Of a stretch of DNA of 27,806 nt, positions 19,150 to 27,806 are shown one piece after another. A program made the translations under genes and the position numbers. Position 1 is the stretch's first letter, and each line of letters opens with the position of its first letter. The DNA comes from Nemertoderma westbladi (Eukaryota > Xenacoelomorpha > Nemertodermatida > Nemertodermatidae). Location: assembly GCA_032718475.1 (NCBI GenBank), contig JAUCBJ010006464.1, positions 1-27,806 on the forward strand, in the 5' to 3' direction. Under the pieces are notes generated by a model. That model did not search any database. It saw only the letters and a list, made by a program, of their open reading frames with translations, and was not told where the DNA came from.

Positions 19150-20499
19150 ATTATCATATTGTCCTATTTACATTGTATATTTAAATAGTGATTCTAGTTT
19201 TTTAGCTCCTCACATGGCATATCTATTAAACTCTCTGTGTCTGCCAGTTTTCTGTATTTCCGTGTTTCTGTTTCAGTGTAGTCCATTAAAAACCACGTGT
19301 CATTTGAAAGGTTTATTCTTATTGCTAGTTGAACTGTTGTTTCGGATCAATCCGAAAGTAATTTTCTTTCACCCTGAGGGAGTATTTCCTAATGTTTCAT
19401 TCTGCTTATTTAATCTTGAAATTTGTTATTGGGAATTCTTTGCTCTTCACATGTTGTGGTTGACAACCACCATTACCTCTGACTTTGGCGTCTTCGTAAT
19501 GACTTTCATTACCCTTATACAGGTCACTTGTTTTTTGTCGGAAAATTAATTTGGATTGCCTGGATTTACAACTGGGACGATTTTTTGTGATGCCGCCCTT
19601 CTCTGTTTTGTACTGTAGGCTCATGTGTAAACTTATGTCCGAGCTCACTTGACCTAGTAGTTGTAAACTTATCCTCCCTAAGTTCTGGCTTTCCCTGCCA
19701 TTAGACGCATTACGTTTTGGGGCATTTTTATTGCTAATTATAGGGGAGACCAGGGAGATTTGGCGCGTGGGGAGATTTGGCATGCATGCCTTTAGAGGGA
19801 CTTCCTGAATGTGTCTGAACGAAATGAATGAATGTGAATGAAATCTGAACAACAACTTTTTTACTGAACTTATATTACTATATCTGAATATGGAAACTGA
19901 AATAATTATTAAATTTAATTTAACTGGCAATTCTCTGGATAACATTTTTGTATCAATATTTGTTGTACCAATCAAAATTAGATAATTTTTAATTTTTATG
20001 TTCCAGGCAACTCCAATTCATAATATCATCACCTGGTACTTTTGGATATATGAAAATGATAGTCAACTATTTTGGTGTTTATGTTAAAGTTGACATAATC
20101 TGTCTTTATAATAAATAATCTTGTATCTTTATTTTTCAAATTTATCAAAGTTCCCCCAGATTGGGACATTTGGCATTTATGTGCTAGGGATGTTTGGCAT
20201 TTCAATGTAATCATAGTCTGTCAGTAGCCTATTGTACTGCAATTTAACTGAAGTTCAGTATTAACTACCGGTACGCCTAAGCACCTGCAAAGTGCTGAAG
20301 TAGCCCAGAAACCTGTAGCTGTAGGCCTCACCAGTCACACCACCAGTTAGTTTTTTTTTATTTAGTTACTGCAGGTACTGTTTGCCGTTCAGTAACTGGC
20401 TGACAGATTGATTATGAATTATCATGACAGATTGATTATGAATTGACTATGAATTAAATAATCTACGTGAACACACCCCCCTCCCTCCCACCCTCCTAC
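19150..20499. other. AT-rich stretch with scattered GGGAGATTTGGC motifs, no gene recognised
   Basis: Motifs of the form GGAGA-TTTGGC occur at 19754-19764, 19771-19781 and, in weaker form, near 20156-20200. A minus-strand frame at 19406-19975 and a plus-strand frame at 19214-19549 resemble nothing known. See the finding on a possible element spanning 19741-20820. Confidence 0.4.
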
Positions 20500-20528
20500 T
20501 AAATTCGTTATTCTATGCTACGAATTTA
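20500..20528. repeat. Short hairpin between two C-rich tracts
   Basis: TAAATTCGT (20500-20508) pairs with ACGAATTTA (20520-20528) across an 11-base loop. C-rich tracts lie on both sides (about 20474-20498 and 20551-20580). Confidence 0.65.
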
Positions 20529-20785
20529 ATATAATCTAGTTGAAGAGGAACACTCCCCCACATACCACCCCCACCCTCCCGCAAACGGCAACGAAAAGGA
20601 ACCATCAACGGCTCGGGGAATTCCTTGAATTACGCGAAAAGTTTTCCTTGAAATTAAATTTAAGAGAAGATTAATAGAATAAGTAAATGGAGCTTGTCAG
20701 CTGGTAGTTACTACAATATACGATATACGATTAATATTTGCAAATTAGGCTGTAAATCCCTGTCCTCTCAGCCAAATGTCTCCAC

Positions 20786-22524
20786 GTGTTGGGAGGATTG
20801 GCATGTTTGACCTCCGTCGACAAAATCGACACTCACGTTTTGAAATCTGTTTAAAATCAATACAAACTATGACTGAAAGATAGGCCATTAAATTCTGGAC
20901 AAAATGAGAACTATTAAACAAAATGAGTAAATAGATTGCAAGTCACAACCGTATTAGACAAAAAAAACGTCCCTACCCTGTAGCCCTGCCTATTTTCTCT
21001 TCAGACTTTATACTGCATGTCGTCTCTTCAAACCCTAGTTAGAATTATAAGGCCACTTCAAAATGTTCATTTCCAATAATTAATAATAATTTTACATTAA
21101 AACGAAATATTAATTCACCGAGATTGGATTTGCGCGTCCTTTTCATCACCACCCCCACTTGTCTCCACAGTTTGATTTGTCTTATTTCCTAAAGGCCTAC
21201 ATACTTCTAATTGTGCCTGTAGAAAAGTAGATAGCCAATAGAAAACGCTTTAAGATCTGAAAAATATTATTTTGCAAATATATTCTGACCAATGGGGAGA
21301 GCTTTGCATGTAGAAAAAATATGAGAATAAAGTGTCGTACGTTTGTGTAAAATATTAACGACATTTTAATAGCAAATAACCTTTAAGCAAGCCGTATAAT
21401 TTTATAATAAGCTCATCGTTCACGAAAAGATGGTAGCGGTACCGAAATCGTAAAATTATAACCAATACTTTATAAAATATGTAAAATGCAGAATATCAAT
21501 GCAATTTTAGGATTGACGACTTTTTAATTATTCTAGTTGTATTTTGTATCGAAAATGAGCACTTTTATGTCACTAATTTTAAATAACTGAAATTAAATTA
21601 TTCTGTCCTTGTCATACAGAATGTATTGATTTAGTGAATCCCTATTTTGGAAATTATAAATTTTGTTGTCATCCTATTATGTGCGAAATGTAATGGAGAT
21701 TTCAAATCTGCAAGCATTTTTCTAATATCTTTTCTCACACTCGAGTTACTAGTTAAAACGTAAGGGCAGGTCTGTTTTTTTTATAAGCCTTCAAGCAGCA
21801 CGATTTTTTCAATTGAATAAGGCCACATGTTTTATTTGTTATATTTTTAGCTATAATGAAAAATTTCGTTGAATTTAATCATTTTTGGCAAAGTTATTGT
21901 GAAACAAGAAAATATGATATTATCTAAAATAGCTGGAAATTTTGAACCTGAAACTTCAACCGCTTTTATCTCAGAATTGTATTGTATTTTTTTTAATTGG
22001 TTGCTTCCGATGCAATTTATTTGACTAACTGATAGTGTATTAGGTAGAATTAATTTGTGTTCTTTATTTTATTTATCTGCTGTAATACAGTATATTCTTC
22101 TCTGTCAAGGCTTAGCACAAAATATAAACCATTAAAAACTGCAATTTGGGTAAATCGATATAGTTGAACTTGAAATACAGGTTCATTTAAAGCCAACTTG
22201 CTGTCGTTTTAGTAAAATATTTGTTACGCGTCAGAATCATATCTTTTTGTGATTTTTATCGACTCTTTTTATTGTATAATTATAGAGAGTTAATAACATA
22301 TTATATTAAACAGAGTCTTTCTTAGTTGTCAACTTAGAACGAGACCAGGTGCAGCGTTTGCACCAGTAATGACATTAACATATCTTCACTATTATGCAGC
22401 TGCAACGCCGCATGTGTATTGTAGATAGATAAGAGGTGGTGAAAAGGTAATTTTGTGGAAGAAAATTACATTACATGAAAAACAAATTTCCTTTTCCCCC
22501 CAACAACCCTGGGTACAAATCAGA
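20786..22524. other. AT-rich intergenic stretch, no gene recognised
   Basis: No frame of useful length or recognisable protein is present. A small inverted repeat, GGTGCA-GCGTT-TGCACC, lies at about 22348-22364. Nothing else is seen before the 47-bp array. Confidence 0.5.
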
Positions 22525-25479
22525 GTACATTATATCTCTTGGTATTGTTTATATTTCATCTCTCTACTTGGTACATTTACATCTCGTGGTATTGTTTATG
22601 TTGCATCTCTCTACTTGGTACATTTACATCACGTAGTATTGTTTATGTTGCATCTCTCTAGTGGGTACATTTACATCTCTTGTTATTGTTTATGGTGCAT
22701 CTCTCTACTGGGTACATTTACATATCGTGGTATTGTTTATGTTGCATCTCTCTACTGGGTACATTTACATATCGTGGTATTGTTTATATTGCATCTCTCT
22801 CCTGGGTACATTTACATCTCGTGGTATTGTTTATGTTGCATCTCTCTACTGGGTACATTTACATCTCGTGGTATTGTTTATGTTGCATCTCTCTACTGGG
22901 TACATTTACATCTCGTGGTATTGTTTATGTTGCATCTCTCTACTGGGTACATTTACATCTCGTGGTATTGTTTATATTGCATCTCTCTACTGGGTACATT
23001 TACATCTCGTGGTATTGTTTATGTTGCATCTCTCTACTGGGTACATTTACATCTCGTGGTATTGTTTATGTTGCATCTCTCTACTGGGTACATTTACATC
23101 TCGTGGTATTGTTTATGTTGCATCTCTCTACTTGATACATTTACATCTTGTGGTATTGTTTATGTTGCATCTCTCTACTGGGTACATTTACATCTCGTGG
23201 TATTGTTTATGTTGCATCTCTCTACTGGGTACATTTACATCTCGTGGTATTGTTTATGTTGCATCTCTCTACTTGGTACATTTACATCTCGTGGTATTGT
23301 TTATGTTGCATCTCTCTACTTGGTACATTTACATCTCGTGGTATTGTTTATGTTGCATCTCTCTACTTAGTACATTACATCTCTTGTTATTGTTTATATT
23401 GAATCTCTCTACTGGGTACATTTACATCTCGTGGTATTGTTTATGTTGCATCTCTCTACTTGGTACATTTACATCTCGTGGTATTGTTTATGTTGCATCT
23501 CTCTACTGGGTACATTTACATCTCGTGGTATTGTTTATGTTGCATCTCTCTACTTGATACATTTACATCTTGTGGTATTGTTTATGTTGCATCTCTCTAC
23601 TTGATACATTTACATCTTGTGGTATTGTTTATGTTGCATCTCTCTACTGGGTACATTTACATCTCGTGGTATTGTTTATGTTGCATCTCTCTACTTGATA
23701 CATTTACATCTTGTGGTATTGTTTATGTTGCATCTCTCTACTTGATACATTTACATCTTGTGGTATTGTTTATGTTGCATCTCTCTACTTGATACATTTA
23801 CATCTTGTGGTATTGTTTATGTTGCATCTCTCTACTGGGTACATTTACATCTCGTGGTATTGTTTATGTTGCATCTCTCTACTGGGTACATTTACATCTC
23901 GTGGTATTGTTTATGTTGCATCTCTCTACTTGGTACATTTACATCTCGTGGTATTGTTTATGTTGCATCTCTCTACTTAGTACATTACATCTCTTGTTAT
24001 TGTTTATATTGAATCTCTCTACTTGGTACATTTACATCTTGTGGTATTCTTTATATTGCATCTCTCTACTTGGTACATTTACATCACGTGGTATTGTTTA
24101 TGTTGCATCTCTCTACTGGGTACATTTACATCTCGTGGTATTGTTTATGTTGCATCTCTCTACTTGATACATTTACATCTTGTGGTATTGTTTATGTTGC
24201 ATCTCTCTACTGGGTACATTTACATCTCGTGGTATTGTTTATGTTGCATCTCTCTACTGGGTACATTTACATCTCGTGGTATTGTTTATGTTGCATCTCT
24301 CTACTTGATACATTTACATCTTGTGGTATTGTTTATGTTGCATCTCTCTACTTGGTACATTTACATCTCGTGGTATTATTTATGTTGCATCTCTCTACTG
24401 TGTACATTTACATCTCGTGTTATTGTTTATATTGCATCTCTCTACTAGGTACATTTACATCTTGTGGTATTGTTTATGTTGCATCTCTCTACTGGGTACA
24501 TTTACATCTTGTGGTATTGTTTATGTTGCATCTCTCTACTTAGTACATTACATCTCTTGTTATTGTTTATATTGCATCTCTCTACTTGGTACATTTACAT
24601 CACGTGGTATTGTTTATGTTGCATCTCTCTACTGGGTACATTTACATCTCGTGGTATTGTTTATGTTGCATCTCTCTACTTGATACATTTACATCTTGTG
24701 GTATTGTTTATGTTGCATCTCTCTACTGGGTACATTTACATCTCGTGGTATTGTTTATGTTGCATCTCTCTACTTGGTACATTTACATCTCGTGGTATTG
24801 TTTATATTGCATCTCTCTACTGGGTACATTTACATCTCGTGGTATTGTTTATATTGCATCTATCTACTGGGTACATTTACATCTCGTGGTATTGTTTATG
24901 TTGCATCTCTCTACTTGGTACATTTACATCTCGTGGTATTGTTTATATTGCATCTCTCTACTGGGTACATTTACATCTCGTGGTATTGTTTATATTGCAT
25001 CTCTCTACTGGGTACATTTACATATCATGGTATTGTTTATATTGCATCTATCTACTGGGTACATTTACATCTCGTGGTATTGTTTATGGTGCATCTCTCT
25101 ACTTGGTACATTTACATCTCGTGGTATTGTTTATGTTGCATCTCTCTACTGGGTACATTTACATCTCGTGGTATTGTTTATATTTAATCTCTCTACTTGG
25201 TACATTTACATCTCGTGGTATTGTTTATGTTGCATCTCTCTACTTGATACATTTACATCTTGTGGTATTGTTTATGTTGCATCTCTCTACTGGGTACATT
25301 TACATCTCGTGGTATTGTTTATGTTGCATCTCTCTACTTGGTACATTTACATCTCGTGGTATTGTTTATGTTGCATCTCTCTACTTAGTACATTACATCT
25401 CTTGTTATTGTTTATATTGAATCCCGCTACTTGGTACATTTACATCTTGTGGTATTCTTTATATTGCATCTCTCTACTA
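22525..25479. repeat. Tandem array of about 63 copies of a 47-bp unit
   Basis: The unit contains TACATTTACATCTCGTGG, TATTGTTTATGTTGCATC and TCTCTACTGGG. Copies are highly alike; common variants change CTCG to CTTG, GGG to TGG or TGA, and GTTGC to ATTGC. A 46-bp variant lacking one T (TAGTACATTACATCTCTTG) recurs with its CTTAG at 23366, 23976, 24539 and 25384. Those spacings are 610, 563 and 845 bases, that is 13, 12 and 18 units less one base, showing block duplication. The unit lacks stops in all three + frames, so frames over 300 codons arise; 47 is not a multiple of 3, so each encodes a 47-residue hydrophobic period. I regard them as non-coding. Confidence 0.95.
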
Positions 25480-26842
25480 TATTTTCCCCCAAACTTTGGT
25501 TCACATCCTATTGTAAATGCGTCAAAGGCAGTTTACAACTTGTCGTTTACGTTTGTATAAACTATTCTTTATACCGCCCTGTTGTATAATATTTCGACCG
25601 GTCAGAAATCCTCATATTGTAGGAACCCGATATGGGCTAAGTGATTATTTGGCACATCCTTCAAGCCCTTCCACTTCCCTTCTATTCGGGTGCTTGTTTC
25701 ACATTGCATTATTTTTTTACGTGATTAATGGAGGGGACGGTGGGTGTCTTTGTTCAGTCTTTCGTGCTGTGCACCTTGTTTTTCACAGCAGTTTGTAATA
25801 TTATCACTAAACCGGGAAAGCTTTGCGTTCTCAGCACTTTGACAGCTGTCGCAGCGCATTGCTTTAATATTTTTTTCGAACGTGGTTTAGCTTTGATGTA
25901 GAGGGCTATGTTAAGAGTGCCCGTGATGTTACACGTTTCTGAAACTGGGGTGCTGGTCATTTGCTCCGAAAAAAGGCGTGACCGTATGCTGTGTAATTGT
26001 GGCATTGAAGGATAAAAGAGAAAGAGTAACGAATAATATCATATTTCTCCGTAGCAGAGTTAATGGGGGAAAATTGCCGCAAACACCAAATATATGTTTA
26101 GTGGGTTTAAAAACGTAATTTAATTTAAGGAGGGGCTTTGCCTTTCTGGAGACGCCTCCAGTTTTTGGAGGATTGAGAATATAGCTTTGTTTGTATATAC
26201 AGTATGCATTGAAATTATGCATAATATGCATAATTTTATTTAAATTATATGTAGGCCTATTAGTAAGTTTTTATGATCTTTTTCATGGAAAAATTTAAAT
26301 TTGAATTTCCCGCCAATTTTATTCAGGTTTGTCTTTTAAAAAAATGTAACTACCTCGTCTTTTTTATGCAATTCGTTTGAAATTTGAAGTGGATGGTGTT
26401 GACATATTGACCAAAAAAACTTGTTCAGAAGTGTTATGTTAACTAACTATAAAAAATACAATATAAAAATAAAAAATATAAAAAATACATATTTTGTTTA
26501 AATATATTTTATTTTGGGGCCATATATCAAAATTTCGAAGTTCTGTTTATAAGTTTTATTGGTCTATATGTCACCATTCACTGAAAATTTTAAACGAATT
26601 GATTAAAAACATGACTCAGTAAAGTTATATTTTGAGTGGAGCAAAAAAGGAGTAAGCTTAAAATGCGTTTAAAGTTTAAAACTTCCCGCGCAAAATCGTC
26701 AGTCTCTATGTGACTGCCAGAATTGTCTATTGTCTGATAGCCATAATGACCGACCGACAGTCATAGGGACTAACTAAATTTTATTTAAAGTGAAAACTGA
26801 CCTCAGAAATAAAATCATCGAACAGGAAAAGCCCCATAGCTT
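25480..26842. other. Intergenic stretch, no gene recognised
   Basis: Frames are short and unlike known proteins. A hairpin CTGGAG-ACGC-CTCCAG occurs near 26147-26162. An imperfect inverted pair, GTCAGTCTCTATGTGACTG near 26699 and CAGTCATAGGGACTAAC near 26758, may be the ends of a small foldback repeat. AT content rises towards 26500. Confidence 0.45.
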
Positions 26843-26960
26843 AGGATCTAATTTCACTTGGATCTAAGTTGACATAGAATCTAAGTTCACCCGGATCTAA
26901 GTTCTCCTGGATCTAAGTTCGCTTAGGATCTAAGTTCACCGGGATCTAAGATTACCTAGG
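26843..26960. repeat. Short tandem ladder based on GGATCTAAGTTCACC
   Basis: About seven copies of a 16-18-base unit with the core ATCTAAGTT occur in a row, with variable spacer bases (CACTT, GACAT, CACCC, CTCCT, CGCTT, CACCG). The core is much better kept than the spacers. Confidence 0.85.
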
Positions 26961-27107
26961 TTAGGAGTTGGGGTGGATCTTGTGGTATTAAACGTAGCCC
27001 CTTCTTTATATCTGAATAAAACTATTGTTTCTAAGTTATTGACAATTGTATGTGATGATTACTAAATAATATATTAAATAATCAAATTCAAATGCAAAAA
27101 ATAAACA

Positions 27108-27181
27108 GATCCGGCTGGAATCGAACTCGAGTCTATGTTAGTAAGTGATAGCGAAGTATTCATTCCACTAATCAGCAAGAA
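27108..27181 (-). other. tRNA-like sequence (SINE-like), probably not a functional tRNA
   Basis: On the minus strand, GATTAGTGGAATGAATAC sits where an A box would be, and GAGTTCGATTCCAGCCGG resembles a B box and T loop. The bases around the T loop do not form a clean five-pair stem, and no acceptor stem could be paired by eye. A tRNA-derived SINE head is the likeliest explanation. Confidence 0.4.
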
Positions 27182-27244
27182 TGGAAACATTGAGGAACGG
27201 GGCACAATGAGGAACGAGCTGTGTTTAACATCACCTGGCAGCGA

Positions 27245-27806
27245 GAAGTTCCGGGCCTGGTAGGACTAATACACCGTAGAATGGCAGAGATAAGTTCCGG
27301 ACCTGGTAGGCCTAATACACCGCAGAATGGCAGAGATAAGTTCCGGACCTGGTAGGCCTAATACACCGCAGAATGGCAGAGATAAGTTCCGGACCTGGTA
27401 GGCCTAATACACCGCAGAATGGCAGAGATAAGTTCCGGATCTGGTAGGCCTAATACACCGCAGAATGGCAGAGATAAGTTCCGGACCTGGTAGGCCTAAT
27501 ACACCGCAGAATGGCAGAGATAAGTTCCTGACCTGGTAGGCCTAATACACCGCAGAATGGCAGAGATAAGTTCCGGACCTGGTAGGCCTAATACACCGCA
27601 GAATGGCAGAGATAAGTTCCGGATCTGGTAGGCCTAATACACCGCAGAATGGCAGAGATAAGTTCCGGACCTGGTAGGCCTAATACACCGCAGAATGGCA
27701 GAGATAAGTTCCGGACCTGGTAGGCCTAATACACCGCAGAATGGCAGAGATAAGTTCCGGACCTGGTAGGCCTAATACACCGCAGAATGGCAGAGATAAG
27801 TTCCGG
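27245..27806. repeat. Tandem array of a 46-bp unit, continuing past the window end
   Basis: About 12 near-identical copies contain GATAAGTTCCGGACCTGG, TAGGCCTAATACACCGC and AGAATGGCAGA. TAAGTTCC recurs at 27291, 27337 and 27383, exactly 46 bases apart. The first copy is the most diverged (GAGAAGTTCCGGGCC, TAGGACTAA). A GGATCTGG variant occurs at about 27437 and 27621, 184 bases or four units apart. The array is cut by the window edge. Confidence 0.95.

Noticed and set aside
19406-19975. Minus-strand frame of 189 codons
   Set aside because: No recognisable domain or intron-exon context, and it runs through the GGGAGATTTGGC repeat motifs. It could be an unrecognised exon, but nothing supports it.
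22525-25479. Possible CRISPR array
   Set aside because: The copies are directly head-to-tail 47-bp monomers without unique spacers, in a eukaryotic context with no cas genes.
22453-25560. Many overlapping + strand frames (84-324 codons) rich in Cys, Leu and Tyr
   Set aside because: They are the three phases of the 47-bp tandem unit; the same peptide period appears in every frame, so there is no sign of selection for one.
27108-27181. Functional tRNA gene
   Set aside because: The B-box-like motif is present, but the T stem and acceptor stem do not pair; kept only as a tRNA-like remnant.

Overview
This is a piece of animal nuclear DNA. It holds one confidently recognisable protein-coding gene, a KDM5/JARID1 histone H3K4 demethylase on the + strand (4647-10274), set in AT-rich intergenic DNA crowded with transposon remains and long tandem arrays. 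A canonical GT-AG intron, non-LTR retrotransposons, a hAT-type DNA transposon, tRNA-like repeats and kilobase-scale minisatellites all point to a metazoan. Frequent AGGCCT and ACCGGT palindromes in the non-coding part fit my general impression of marine invertebrate genomes, but the species and phylum cannot be fixed from this window.

Layout. 1-1380: no gene; a short hairpin. 1385-3015: about 31 copies of a 52-bp repeat arranged in a roughly 760-768-bp higher-order period. 3025-4646: AT-rich upstream region of the gene, with three CCCGATCGGG palindromes and a TA microsatellite. 4647-10274: KDM5, two coding exons joined over a 549-bp intron, 1,692 residues, all family domains present; the second exon is 4.2 kb long and ends in a tandem octapeptide array rich in SQ motifs. 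10275-11227: presumed 3' UTR and spacer. 11227-11350: a foldback repeat. 11528-15298: a near-complete 3.75-kb LINE on the minus strand, bounded by a perfect 12-bp target-site duplication, with its EN-RT reading frame broken in several places. 15326-15450: small repeats. 16246-17111: an 850-bp non-autonomous hAT-like element with a perfect 8-bp target-site duplication. 18566-18893: a second hAT-like end fused to a LINE 3' fragment. 19018-19146: a tRNA-like element with inverted flanks. 19150-22520: AT-rich, no gene seen. 22525-25479: about 63 copies of a 47-bp repeat. 25480-26840: no gene seen. 26843-27806: a short GGATCTAAG ladder, a tRNA-like stretch and a 46-bp array that runs off the end of the window.

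The gene and the repeats do not form a functional system. The points most worth following are the one-intron structure of KDM5 with its 3' part intronless, the SQ-rich C-terminal repeat whose copies differ mostly at silent sites, and the two transposons whose ends can be placed to the base. No wholly new biological system could be demonstrated.
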